DNA of 64,000 bases from Planctomycetota bacterium (GTDB lineage: Bacteria; Planctomycetota; Planctomycetia; Pirellulales; Pirellulaceae). Of the stretch, positions 36,119-45,061 are shown in pieces. The stretch spans positions 1 through 64,000 of the forward strand of contig CAUJKA010000275.1 of assembly GCA_963204965.1 (NCBI GenBank). Reading direction: 5' to 3'. The notes beneath the pieces were generated by a model. It ran no database searches, was not told the origin of the DNA, and worked only from the letters and a program-made list of their open reading frames with translations. Both the position numbers and the translations under genes were made by a program. The first letter of the stretch is position 1, and every line of letters begins with the position of its first letter.

Positions 36119-36275
36119 CTTGTAGGTTGGGTTGAGGACCGAAACCCAACAAACAGCCGATGGTGTGTTCCGCATGCGGGTGAGTTCGGGACACTTTGTC
36201 TTAACTATCGCATTACTCTTTTTGTAGCGTTGTTCACTTGTAGAACGCATGCTGCACACACCCTACGTCAAAGAC

Positions 36276-36346
36276 GGTACCCGGGCGTCCCGCCCGTTCG
36301 GTAGCGACCGTAACTCCCGTTCGAAGGCGGGCGGGACGCCCGTACC
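36276..36346. repeat. GC-rich intergenic palindrome
   Basis: GGGCGTCCCGCCCG at 36283-36296 pairs with CGGGCGGGACGCCC starting at 36328, and the flanks GGTAC/GTACC extend the stem with a two-base bulge (arms 36276-36296 and 36328-36346). It lies in the 356-base gap between uppP and the peptidase gene, about 160 bases past the uppP stop. No U-run follows, so it looks like a dispersed palindrome rather than a plain terminator. Rest of the gap: no gene seen. Confidence 0.7.
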
Positions 36347-36474
36347 GGTAGGCAGCCCCCCTTGTTTCGCAAAGAGGCCGGAGATGGCGGACATTTTGGC
36401 TTATCGGGTGGTTGGTACGGCGTTAAAATAGCTCTGAAAATCCCGCTACACCTCCTACCTGTGATTGCCTTACC

Positions 36475-39400
36475 ATGGTTCGCAATAACGCTTGGGTCTG
36501 CTTGCTCGTCCTGCTTTCTGGGACTGCCTTCTCGACAATCGCCTCCGCTCAACAAAAGACTGCTGACGAACCTGCGAAAGTCGAAGTCAAGCAACCCGAT
36601 GCATCCAAGCCACCCGCATCGGCTGAGATTACCGACGAAGAGGTCAAGCTTCAAAATCGACTGATGTCCGACATTCGCCAAGTCACGCTGACCGGACGTC
36701 GAGCTGGCGAAGGCTACTTTTCTGCGGACGGAAAGTTAATGGTCTTCCAAAGCGAACGTGAACCAGGCAATCCGTTTTACCAAATCTACTTGATGGATCG
36801 CGAGCTGGGGGACATTCATCGCATCTCCCCTGGAGTCGGAAAAACGACCTGTGCATGGATTCACCCCAACAGTAAGAGCGTTCTGTTTTCGTCTACACAA
36901 TACGATCCTGAAGCGTTAGCCAAACAGCAAGCTGAGATTGAGTTCCGCGAGTCGGGCCAGCAGCGACGCTACAGTTGGGACTACGATCCAACCTACGAAC
37001 TGGTCGAGTTCGACTTGAAGACGCACGAGTATCGTCGACTGTCCGATGTTCAAGGCTACGACGCGGAAGCATCGTATTCTCCCGATGGCAAGTCGATTTG
37101 CTTTGCTTCGAATCGCCGCGCTTACAGTGGCGAATTGACGACAGAAGAAAAGGAACTTTTCGCACAAGACCCTGCTTCCGCGATGGACCTGTACATCATG
37201 GACTCCGATGGCAAGAACGTGAAGCGATTGACCGATGCCATTGGTTACGACGGTGGACCATTCTTTTCTCCCGATGGCAAGCAGATCTGCTGGAGACGTT
37301 TTAATAAGAACGGTGCTCTCGCTGAGATCATGGTGATGAACTCGGACGGCTCAAACCAACACGCAGTGACTAAACTGGGCGCGATGAGCTGGGCGCCGTT
37401 CTTTCATCCATCAGGCGAATATCTGATCTTCACGACTAACTTGCATGGCTTCAACAACTTTGAACTCTACATGGTCGATGCCGAAGGCAAGACTGAACCG
37501 AAACGCGTAACCTATCGTGCTAACTTTGATGGCTTGCCAGTTTTCACTCCAGACGGAAAGTCGTTAGTTTGGACCAGCAATGGGCAGTCGTCTCAAAGCC
37601 AGATTTTTGAAGCAGCTTGGAATCACGACGAAGCTCTTAAGCTGCTCGGTTTGGATGATGCCTCCAGCAACACTTCAGTTGCCGAAGCTTCCAAATCGGC
37701 GCAATCAACCAATGACGACATCACCGCCGTCGATATTGGCCGTCACATCGATTACTTGTGCCGACCTGAACTGGGTGGTCGACTCACCGGAACCAAAGGT
37801 GAAAAGCTGGCCACGGCATACGTAGCTGCTTACCTGGAACAACTGGGTCTGAAACCTGCCGGCGACAATGGTACGTTCTTCCACGAGTTTGAATTCATTG
37901 CGGATATTAAAGTCGGCGACGAAAACCACTTAACCTTTGGCGACACCAAGTATCAAGTCGACAAAGACTGGCGTCCGTTGTCGTTTTCGCGAAAAGGCGA
38001 AGTGGCACCTTCCGAGTTGGTCTTTGCGGGCTACGGAATTGTCGCTCCAGAAGGCGACGGACAACCGATGTACGATAGCTACGTTCACTTGGATGTTGAA
38101 AACAAATGGGTCGTAGTGCTACGACGCATGCCGATGAATATCTCGCCCGAGCGTCGACAGTATTTCTCCGGCTTCAGCCACGACCGATACAAAGCGATGG
38201 TCGCTCGCGAACGCGGAGCCAAGGGGATTATCTTTGTGAGTGGACCGACCAGCCAATTCAAGTCACAGTTGATTCCGCTGCGTATGGATGGCTCGATGGG
38301 CGCCAGCAGTTTGGCCGCGATCAGCGTTACCGACTCGGTTGCTGCACCGTGGTTTAAAGCTGCCGGTGAAGACCTGCGAGCGATTCAAGAGCAGCTTGAC
38401 AAAGGTGAGATGATGATGGGGTTCTCGCTCCAGTCGGGTAAGATGTCGGCCAACATCGATATTGATCCAGTCACCAATCGCGGTCGAAACGTTCTAGCAA
38501 TCCTTCAAGCCGGCGACAAACCTGCCGAGCAGATGGTTGCTGTTGGAGCTCACATCGACCACTTGGGTTCTGGAACCGGATCGTCGCTCGCCAAAGAGAA
38601 CGAACAAGGGCAGATGCACGTCGGAGCGGACGACAACGCTTCGGGTGTCAGTTGCATGTTGGAGGTTGCTCAATATCTGGCTCATCAAAAGAAGCAAGGA
38701 AAGCTGTCTCCCAAACGCGATCTATTGTTCGCGGCGTGGAGTGGCGAAGAGCTTGGTTTGCATGGTTCAGCGTCGTTCACCAACGACTTTGCAAAACTGT
38801 ACCCCGATCGCGTGCCCAAAGCAGAAGTTGCGACTGCTGAAAGCAAAGATGGATCAGACGCAGCCAGCGATGCGCACGCAGCCATCGCCAAGATGAAGCT
38901 GTACCCGCAAATCGCCGCCTACTTGAATATGGATATGGTGGGCCGCTTGCGAGAGAACCTGATTTTACAAGGCCTGGGATCTTCGCCCTACTGGACTGAC
39001 GTGATTGAACGTCGCAACGCTGTGGTGAAGCTCTCGCTGACTCTGCAACAGGATTGTCACTTGCCAACCGACGCGACTAGCTTCTTCCTGCGAGGTGTAC
39101 CGATCTTAGCGGCTTTCACCGGTTCGCATGATGAGTATCACACGCCTCGCGATCTGCCTCAACTGATCAACTTCGAAGGTGCCGCTCAAGTTGCTAAGCT
39201 GATGGCGCTCATCGCGCGCGACCTTGTGCTGGCCGATGCTCCACCGGAGTATCAAGAGCAAGCCGCTGAGCCTGAAATGCGAGCCAACTTGACGGCCTAC
39301 TTGGGAACCGTGCCTGACTACGGCCAGACCGACATCCAAGGCGTTAAGCTGGGAGCCGTCACCAAAGGTGCACCTGCGGAAAAGGCTGGTATCCTTGGTG

Positions 39401-39558
39401 GTGACATCATCGTCGAACTCGCCGGGCGGAAAATCGAGAACATCTACGACTACACCTACGCTATCGAAGCACTCAAAGTCGGCGAGGCGGTGAAGATTAA
39501 GGTGCGTCGAGGTGACAAGACCGTTGAACTCGAAGTAACGCCCACCTCACGAACTTAA
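36475..39558 (+). CDS. Secreted TolB-propeller / M28 peptidase / PDZ protein
   Basis: 1,027 residues with a signal peptide (VCLLVLLSGTAFSTIASAQ). Residues ~80-390 are TolB/WD40-like propeller blades (YFSADGKLMVFQSEREPGNP, SYSPDGKSICFASNRRAYSG, FFSPDGKQICWRRF). A PA-like insert lies ~530-640. An M28 zinc aminopeptidase spans ~670-910: VGAHIDHLG (H693), VGADDNASG (D719/720), WSGEELGLHGS, NMDMVGRL and GSHDEYHTPRD supply the expected ligands. A PDZ domain closes the protein (GAPAEKAGILGGDIIVELAG). A periplasmic peptide-degrading enzyme is likely; the propeller may gate substrates. The following amidase gene starts 20 bases on, so the two form an operon of exported hydrolases. Confidence 0.92.
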   Translation: MVRNNAWVCLLVLLSGTAFSTIASAQQKTADEPAKVEVKQPDASKPPASAEITDEEVKLQNRLMSDIRQVTLTGRRAGEGYFSADGKLMVFQSEREPGNPFYQIYLMDRELGDIHRISPGVGKTTCAWIHPNSKSVLFSSTQYDPEALAKQQAEIEFRESGQQRRYSWDYDPTYELVEFDLKTHEYRRLSDVQGYDAEASYSPDGKSICFASNRRAYSGELTTEEKELFAQDPASAMDLYIMDSDGKNVKRLTDAIGYDGGPFFSPDGKQICWRRFNKNGALAEIMVMNSDGSNQHAVTKLGAMSWAPFFHPSGEYLIFTTNLHGFNNFELYMVDAEGKTEPKRVTYRANFDGLPVFTPDGKSLVWTSNGQSSQSQIFEAAWNHDEALKLLGLDDASSNTSVAEASKSAQSTNDDITAVDIGRHIDYLCRPELGGRLTGTKGEKLATAYVAAYLEQLGLKPAGDNGTFFHEFEFIADIKVGDENHLTFGDTKYQVDKDWRPLSFSRKGEVAPSELVFAGYGIVAPEGDGQPMYDSYVHLDVENKWVVVLRRMPMNISPERRQYFSGFSHDRYKAMVARERGAKGIIFVSGPTSQFKSQLIPLRMDGSMGASSLAAISVTDSVAAPWFKAAGEDLRAIQEQLDKGEMMMGFSLQSGKMSANIDIDPVTNRGRNVLAILQAGDKPAEQMVAVGAHIDHLGSGTGSSLAKENEQGQMHVGADDNASGVSCMLEVAQYLAHQKKQGKLSPKRDLLFAAWSGEELGLHGSASFTNDFAKLYPDRVPKAEVATAESKDGSDAASDAHAAIAKMKLYPQIAAYLNMDMVGRLRENLILQGLGSSPYWTDVIERRNAVVKLSLTLQQDCHLPTDATSFFLRGVPILAAFTGSHDEYHTPRDLPQLINFEGAAQVAKLMALIARDLVLADAPPEYQEQAAEPEMRANLTAYLGTVPDYGQTDIQGVKLGAVTKGAPAEKAGILGGDIIVELAGRKIENIYDYTYAIEALKVGEAVKIKVRRGDKTVELEVTPTSRT

Positions 39559-39578
39559 ACAGCAACAAGTCGCACTTC

Positions 39579-41228
39579 ATGATTACACGTCGTCAGATCT
39601 TGCAACTGGTTCCTACCTTGGGAATCAGTTCGGCCGTTTTCGCGCGAGCATTGGCACAAGAGACCGCAGGTAAGCTGGAAGTGACCCGCGAGATGATCGC
39701 GGCGGCCGAATGGGTTAGCGGTATCGAGCTAACCGAAGAGCAGGAAGAGGCTCTCGTTAAGGATATCAACTCGCTGCACTCGCAACTCGCAGCGCTTCGC
39801 AAGGTCGAGCTTGACCCGCAGACCGATGGTCCAGCTTTGATCATGCAGCCCTTGCTGAGCAACAGTAAAATCGCTGAAGCCGCGTCGACAAACAACAAGC
39901 CTGCCGAATACGTGTTGCCCAAAGATGTTCAGCTTCCTGCGGATGAAGCTGATCTTGCGTTCATGCCAGTTCACAAGCTTGCCGCGCTGATTCAATCGAA
40001 GCGGCTGACCAGTACTGATCTCACCAAGGTCTATCTTCAGCGGCTGAAGAAGTACGATCCACAATTGATGTGTGTGGTGAATCTGACTGAAACGTTGGCG
40101 ATGGAACAAGCCAAGAAAGCTGATGAAGAGATCGCCGCAGGGCGGTATCTCGGCCCACTCCACGGGATTCCTTGGGGTGCCAAAGACTTGATCGCTGTCG
40201 ATGGCTATCCAACGACCTGGGGCATACCGGTGTTTAAGGATCGTATCATCCCGCAGACTGCCACGGTCGCTCAACGCTTGTCGGCTGCTGGTGCGGTCCT
40301 GGTTGCTAAGCTCAGCTTGGGCGCCATTGCCATGGGTGACAAATGGTTCCGCGGAATGACTCGCAATCCTTGGAACCTCGAGCAAGGTTCTAGCGGGTCG
40401 AGCGCCGGTTCATGCTCGGCATCCTCAGCAGGATTAGTCGGTTTCGCGCTCGGCAGTGAAACGCTGGGAAGTATTCTTTCGCCATCAACACGCTGCGCTT
40501 CGCACGGCTTGCGACCGACCTTTGGTCGGGTGAGTCGATCGGGTTGCATGCCGCTATCATGGTCGATGGATAAGATTGGACCGATTGGTCGTAGCGTTGA
40601 AGATCTGGCTTTGGTCTTTGCGGCGATTCAAGGCAGCGATGGATTGGATCCCACAGTTGTTGACCGCCCATTCCAATGGCCTATGGCAGTCGACTTCTCC
40701 AAGATCACGGTAGGAGTCGTCAAGAAGGACAAGCCCGACCCGGCCGTTGATGTGCTTCGCGAGATTGGTTGCCAGATCAAAGAGATCGAGCTTCCCGGCG
40801 GCTATCCACTTTCAGCACTCTTCAAGATCATCGACATCGAAGGAGCGGCTGTGTTTGACGATCTGCTTCGCGCGGGAAAGACTGAAGGCTGGAACACGTG
40901 GACTCAGTCGTTCCAATCGGCTCAGTTCGTTACAGCCATCGACTACCTTCGCATGCAACGCGTTCGTCGCAAGTTGATGAATGAGTTTGAAAAGTTGATG
41001 AACGAAGTGGATCTGTTGTTCAACACAGGCGATTTGGTTCACACCAACTTTACCGGACATCCTTCGCTCGTCATGCCCTACGTAGCTCCCGATGCCCAAG
41101 CTGGAAAGAAGCCTTCCAGCGTCGTATTCACCGGTCAACTGTTTGGTGAAGCAACGATATTGGCCTTAGCCAAAGAGTTCGAGACTCGACAAGCTCAACC
41201 CCTCCCCCGCCCATCGCTGCCTTCGTAA
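39579..41228 (+). CDS. Secreted amidase of the amidase-signature family
   Basis: 549 residues. The N-terminus MITRRQILQLVPTLGISSA with paired arginines looks like a Tat-type signal. The amidase-signature domain is complete: catalytic K202 in HGIPWGAKDL, the Ser-rich loop GSSGSSAGS (S274), nucleophile S298 in GSETLGSIL, and ASHGLRPTFGRVSRSG. The usual GGSI(R) arginine is replaced (GSIL), so it is not GatA, the glutamyl-tRNA amidotransferase subunit, and GatB/GatC are not nearby. Substrate unknown; a periplasmic amide or peptide is likely given the coupled M28 peptidase. Confidence 0.9.
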   Translation: MITRRQILQLVPTLGISSAVFARALAQETAGKLEVTREMIAAAEWVSGIELTEEQEEALVKDINSLHSQLAALRKVELDPQTDGPALIMQPLLSNSKIAEAASTNNKPAEYVLPKDVQLPADEADLAFMPVHKLAALIQSKRLTSTDLTKVYLQRLKKYDPQLMCVVNLTETLAMEQAKKADEEIAAGRYLGPLHGIPWGAKDLIAVDGYPTTWGIPVFKDRIIPQTATVAQRLSAAGAVLVAKLSLGAIAMGDKWFRGMTRNPWNLEQGSSGSSAGSCSASSAGLVGFALGSETLGSILSPSTRCASHGLRPTFGRVSRSGCMPLSWSMDKIGPIGRSVEDLALVFAAIQGSDGLDPTVVDRPFQWPMAVDFSKITVGVVKKDKPDPAVDVLREIGCQIKEIELPGGYPLSALFKIIDIEGAAVFDDLLRAGKTEGWNTWTQSFQSAQFVTAIDYLRMQRVRRKLMNEFEKLMNEVDLLFNTGDLVHTNFTGHPSLVMPYVAPDAQAGKKPSSVVFTGQLFGEATILALAKEFETRQAQPLPRPSLPS

Positions 41229-41360
41229 TTCAGATCGTAGCAGGCACATCCCATGAGCCGTCCGCTGCATTCCGTCTTCAAGCCCACCCGACTTGCCTGG
41301 TTGGTCCCTTATGCCTCTCGCTAAGGACCGATTGACAGGTCAGCTTAAGCAGCTCGCATG

Positions 41361-41597
41361 ACCAAAGCGACACGAGCGATGAACTCTCCCGCTCGCATTA
41401 CATAGCCGTTTAGTGTACCAACTTTATTCGCGGGAGAGTCGCGTGGTGAGTAGTGCGAGCCATAAGCGGTGAGGGCAAGAAGTGCAGTCCGTAGTCGATC
41501 ACTAACGATCAACACGGGTCCCACCAGCCGCGCACTACAACTTTCTAACCACCAATCAGCACTAATTTCCATTAATCAATAGTGCCAGTAAGTGAAA
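41361..41597. repeat. Long direct repeat, copy A, left of the PIN module
   Basis: About 235 bases that align without large gaps to copy B (42484-42715), roughly three quarters identical by eye. Shared words include GAACTCTCCCGC, CGCGGGAGAGTCG, GAGTAGTGCGAGCCATAAGC, GGTGAGGG and AATCAGCACTAATTTCCA. An inner palindrome ACTCTCCCGC/GCGGGAGAGT lies at 41383-41392 and 41430-41439. The remaining gap 41598-41732 shows no gene; it must carry the PIN promoter. Confidence 0.85.
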
Positions 41598-41732
41598 AAT
41601 TTGTTTGAACCTCACCAACCGCACGGTACACTACAATCTCGCGGAGCTTAAAAAGTACCGCGACGAATCACAATCCTCGAATCGTTAAACCAGTCGATTT
41701 GGGTTACCGCCAACGTTTGGGCATTTAGGAAA

Positions 41733-42206
41733 TTGAGCACTCGAACAGTTTACGTTGAAACGACAATAATCGGCCACATCGCTGCTCGACTACAAGCGAA
41801 CATTACAGTGGCGGCGAGGCAATTGTCTTCTCAAACATGGTGGGATCGACGCGGCGATTATTCTCTCTTTGTGTCTCAAGTTGTCATTGAAGAGTGTTGT
41901 GCTGGAGATTCAGCTGCATCTCAGGAGCGGATGAGTTTAATCGATGGAATTCCAGTCCTGGACGTTTCATCCGAAGCAAAAAGCCTCGCCGCAGCATTAA
42001 TCAAATCCTATGGAGTTCCAGCTAGTGAGCCACGAGATGCTTTGCACATTGCGATCGCCGCAACAAATGGATTACAATACTTGTTGACGTGGAATTTTCG
42101 TCACATCGCGAATGCGGGAACTCGGGCGTTGATTGAGAGCGTCTGCCGCGAAGAAGGCTACACACCGCCCGCAATTTGCTCTCCCGACGAACTACTCGGA
42201 GCATAA
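41733..42206 (+). CDS. PIN-domain protein, probable toxin
   Basis: 157 residues. PIN fold with acidic active-site residues: YVETTIIGH at the start (E), VIEECCAGD in the middle, EPRDALHIAIAA (D) and YLLTWNFRHIAN (N) near the end. PIN toxins are Mg-dependent RNases. Note the first motif has Glu (VET) in the place of the usual Asp (LDT); this VET form is common in this subgroup. Start is TTG 41733 with AGGA very close upstream. A small gene follows after two bases, giving the usual two-gene module. Confidence 0.85.
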   Translation: MSTRTVYVETTIIGHIAARLQANITVAARQLSSQTWWDRRGDYSLFVSQVVIEECCAGDSAASQERMSLIDGIPVLDVSSEAKSLAAALIKSYGVPASEPRDALHIAIAATNGLQYLLTWNFRHIANAGTRALIESVCREEGYTPPAICSPDELLGA

Positions 42207-42208
42207 CC

Positions 42209-42427
42209 ATGCCGCCAGACACAATCAACGATGAAATCTTGGCGATAAAGCGACGTTTGGCAGCCCAGTTCGGCAATGATTTGGACCGCATTGTTGCAGA
42301 TCTCCAAGCTAAGCAGCGCAATACGGTTCGTCTACCGCCGCGACCTACAAAGTCTGAGCCAAACGATACTCCCCAATCGCCCGTTGATGGTTTGCCCGAT
42401 GGTGCGTCCACTTCTGCGGCTGGGTGA
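42209..42427 (+). CDS. Small partner of the PIN protein, probable antitoxin
   Basis: 72 residues beginning MPPDTINDEILAIKRRLAAQ, a helical, charged N-terminal half and a proline-rich disordered tail. GGAG lies 7 bases before ATG 42209, inside the end of the PIN gene, and the two genes are separated by two bases. Size, position and composition fit an antitoxin, but I do not recognise a DNA-binding fold. An upstream start at 42176 would overlap the PIN gene and is less likely. Confidence 0.7.
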   Translation: MPPDTINDEILAIKRRLAAQFGNDLDRIVADLQAKQRNTVRLPPRPTKSEPNDTPQSPVDGLPDGASTSAAG

Positions 42428-42483
42428 TAGTCGGCCTTATTCTCGCAACAAACCAATAGCCACGCCAACTTGAGCAACCATTT

Positions 42484-42715
42484 GACTAGGACGGCACGAG
42501 AAATGAACTCTCCCGCGAGCTGAGTTTGCCGTTTAGAGAACAACTAATTCGCGGGAGAGTCGGGTGGCGAGTAGTGCGAGCCATAAGCGGTGAGGGTCAA
42601 AATGGCCAGACCGAAGTTAACAACTAATGATCAACACCGATCCAACCAGCCGAACAATCATCTTCAACGACTAATCAGCACTAATTTCCACTAATCATAA
42701 GAGCCAATCAGTGAA
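42484..42715. repeat. Long direct repeat, copy B, right of the PIN module
   Basis: Second copy of the repeat at 41361-41597, same orientation, offset about 1,124 bases. The inner palindrome arms are at 42507-42516 and 42551-42560. Its right end reaches the stop of the following minus-strand gene. Together the copies bracket the PIN module exactly, like the ends of a cassette. Confidence 0.85.
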
Positions 42716-43916
42716 GTTTAGTGGTATCTGATCCTGCGCGGCAAATGGCGGCGACTTGGACGACGCCCTTTTGATCGCTGAGCTTTCGTTCTGCTTGGCC
42801 ATCGATTTCGTAAAGGCCACTTCCATCGCTGTAAATAATCTTGCCGTCATGGGCTAAGTCGAAACATAATACGCCGCGATGCAATACTTCCGCTTCTCCA
42901 GTTGCTGGATTGGCTTTGACCAATTCCCAATCGGCTGGAGCCAATACTGTCCGTCCATCGGATGTCTTGCGAAGTTGCTTCTGGGTATCTAGGACTCGTC
43001 CCCAAAGCATCATCTCACGCGTGATGTTTGGCTGAGATGGATCGCGATGACTTTCGGCCAGGGGCTTTCCCGAAAACATCACCGACATGAAATTGGCAAA
43101 GTAATAGGCAGCTCTGGCCAAGCGTAGCGGGAATAGCACGATATCCTTGAGAAGCGTCACTGGCGATGGAGGCTTAGCGATACTTGCTTGATAGGGGCGT
43201 CTGACGCAGATTAGTTCGCCTTGAGAATTAACTCGTGGCTGAAGATAGTCAAACTGCTTTGATTCAAGAAGAGTTTCGACATCGCCAGCCTCATACGTAA
43301 TTCGGCAAATGGCTGCGGGAGCAAGACCCATGAGAAAACCTTGAGCGTTGCGGCCAAGACCCATCGAATGAAAATAGATGTAGTCCTTGCCATCACGCTT
43401 AACCCACACAGGAGCTTCGTCTCGTGAATCGCCGGTCGTTAGCTTGACGTGATGCACTCCGTCGCGCTTGCCGACCACGATACTACTCGTCCCGCCGGCT
43501 TCGGGCGTACTGAAAACCAAAAGTCCATCGTCAGCTTTGGCACTTAAGCCTTGTGGGTAGAAGTCGTTGCGGTGCACCAATCTTGTTTCGCCTTTGGAGC
43601 CAAGATCGTATCGAAACAGGCCACCACCACCGGGCATTCCGACGCTGTACGCAATGTTACCGCGATCCGACGTTACATTGGTAAAGGACATCTTCTTGCG
43701 GTCGATGCGATTGGCCGGATTCAATTGACTCCACTCTGGAGTCAGCAACGAAGGTTGCCACGACTGCGCGTCACCTTTCCATGAGTTCAGTCGATTGGTC
43801 TTTTCCTCTCGCTTTTCAGCATCAGCAATAAAGCGACTAGTGATCGAGTTTGCCTTGCCAGTATCGTCAATAAGTAGCAATTCACCTGAACAGATGGCGG
43901 CAACTTGATAATTCAT
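42708..43916 (-). CDS. Beta-propeller (TolB/SMP-30-like) protein
   Basis: About 402 residues without signal peptide or membrane segment. Repeated propeller-like blades appear: NIAYSVGMPGGGGLFRYDLG, LVFSTPEAGGTSSIVVG, APVWVKRDGKDYIYFHSMG, KIIYSDGSGLYEIDG. The N- and C-terminal parts both contain QVAAICSGE / QVAAICRAG, closing the propeller on itself. No catalytic motif seen; possibly a sensor or binding protein. ATG 43916 (MNYQVAAIC) is chosen; the frame is open to 43976 with a less convincing extension. Confidence 0.75.
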   Translation of the reverse strand: MNYQVAAICSGELLLIDDTGKANSITSRFIADAEKREEKTNRLNSWKGDAQSWQPSLLTPEWSQLNPANRIDRKKMSFTNVTSDRGNIAYSVGMPGGGGLFRYDLGSKGETRLVHRNDFYPQGLSAKADDGLLVFSTPEAGGTSSIVVGKRDGVHHVKLTTGDSRDEAPVWVKRDGKDYIYFHSMGLGRNAQGFLMGLAPAAICRITYEAGDVETLLESKQFDYLQPRVNSQGELICVRRPYQASIAKPPSPVTLLKDIVLFPLRLARAAYYFANFMSVMFSGKPLAESHRDPSQPNITREMMLWGRVLDTQKQLRKTSDGRTVLAPADWELVKANPATGEAEVLHRGVLCFDLAHDGKIIYSDGSGLYEIDGQAERKLSDQKGVVQVAAICRAGSDTTKLH

Positions 43917-44049
43917 CACTTCGTTTCGCGGTTTCGTGGGGGAACTCGGGGTCGTTCGAAGCCTATAAACTATCACGAAACTAGGGCTTTTGAAAGATTA
44001 TGAGGAAGGCTGGATGGAGTCTATAGGAACCGTTCTAGCCGCGAAAACT

Positions 44050-44067
44050 CACAAAAGGGCACAAAAG
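44050..44067. repeat. Copy of the CACAAAAGGGCACAAAAG repeat
   Basis: CACAAAAGGGCACAAAAG here differs by one base from 16707-16724. It lies in the 43917-44231 gap, where no gene was seen. A dispersed intergenic word. Confidence 0.5.
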
Positions 44068-44231
44068 AAAATAGGAGTCCAGAAAGTCCCAGTTGCAAAC
44101 ATGCGTTTGGGGGCATTGGAGAATTATACGCCACAACCGTTTGCTTGCTCTGCCATCCGTGCGACTGAGTTTGGATTGTGGAACCGAAGCTGTTATACTG
44201 AGAAATGTCTGTTACGCAGGAAGAGGAAGGA

Positions 44232-44456
44232 ATGGCGATGCCAATTGAACTACCACTAAGTACCATGTCTGTTAGCGAGAAAGTTCAACTTTTTGAGCAG
44301 GTATGGGATGATCTCTGTAAACAATCGGGAGAGATTCCGACCCCGGACTGGCATGTCGCGATCCTCAACGAACGTCAGCGTCAGATTGAGAATGGGACCA
44401 TGTCGGTGTCGCCTTGGTCTGAGGCCAAAGAACGATTGCAGAAGCTGGGCAAATGA
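44232..44456 (+). CDS. Addiction-module antitoxin (Unstab_antitox type)
   Basis: About 74 residues: LSVSEKVQLFEQVWDD-type helix near the start (here MSVSEKVQLFEQVWDDLC), PTPDWHVAILNERQRQIENG and SPWSEAKERLQK, the standard pattern of the small antitoxins paired with ParE/RelE toxins. GAGGAAGG precedes ATG 44232 closely; ATG 44238 is an equal choice. It overlaps the toxin frame by ATGA. The gene itself is intact although the toxin is broken. Confidence 0.85.
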   Translation: MAMPIELPLSTMSVSEKVQLFEQVWDDLCKQSGEIPTPDWHVAILNERQRQIENGTMSVSPWSEAKERLQKLGK

Positions 44457-44752
44457 TTGTTGGGATTTCGTCTGGCGCAGAAGCTGATATTGCCGAGGGG
44501 TATTGGTTCTAAGAGCGTCAAAGTATCGGTTTGGGTGATTATTTTCGCACTTGCATTTTTGCTGATGTCGAATCATTAGCATATACGGCTGGCATTCACG
44601 AAATTGAAAACGGATTTCATCGATCTCTGGGGAAACGTTTTCCATTTGGTATTTACTACACGTTAGCCGACGAATATGTGACAATCGTGGCAATACTTGA
44701 CCTTAGGCGTGAGCCACTCTGGATACGCGAGTCACTCAACTCGAGGAGATAG
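44453..44752 (+). pseudogene. ParE/RelE-type toxin with in-frame stop
   Basis: From ATG 44453 the frame reads MIVGISSGAEADIAEGYWF, then TAA at 44510-44512, then ERQSIGLGDYFRTCIFADVE and on to GKRFPFGIYYTLADEYV and LRREPLWIRESL. Intact relatives read 'EADIAEGYWFYERQ', so one substitution of the tyrosine codon made the stop. The rest of the frame is otherwise clean, which points to a recent event. A product restarting at the TTG near 44531 would lack the first helix and strand. The antitoxin upstream is intact. Confidence 0.8.
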
Positions 44753-45061
44753 ATAGTACAGTGGATTGCAGGGTGCGCCCTCTATAAGAGTAAAACTCGC
44801 GCCAAATCAACTTCCGCTCTCCCTCTTGCCAATTTTCTCGCACTCTTGACCGGCCAGCCAAGCTTCAATCCACCGCCGGGACATACTGTGGGGTTGGGCG
44901 AGGCGACACCAACGCCTCATCCATTTTGTGATTTTTCGTGTCTAGTCAAATTCCTACCAACAAGGAACTTTGCGAATACTTGCAAAAGCTGCTCTTGAAC
45001 TAAAACGGAAAATCTGGGATAGGGCGGTTACTGGCGTTTTCCTCTTTGAACATGCAGACTG
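44753..45061. other. Gap before the ketoacyl synthase gene, nothing recognised
   Basis: 309 bases without gene, strong palindrome or repeat that I can support. The promoter of the ketoacyl synthase cluster should be in its right part, where the sequence turns A/T-rich. Confidence 0.3.

Noticed and set aside
36131..36259. Small frames around the uppP 3' gap
   Set aside because: No ribosome site, no family likeness; shadows or chance frames.
41361..42715. Integron cassette with attC sites
   Set aside because: Direct repeats bracket a TA module, but I could not find the paired GTTRRRY / RYYYAAC cores, and no integrase is in the window.
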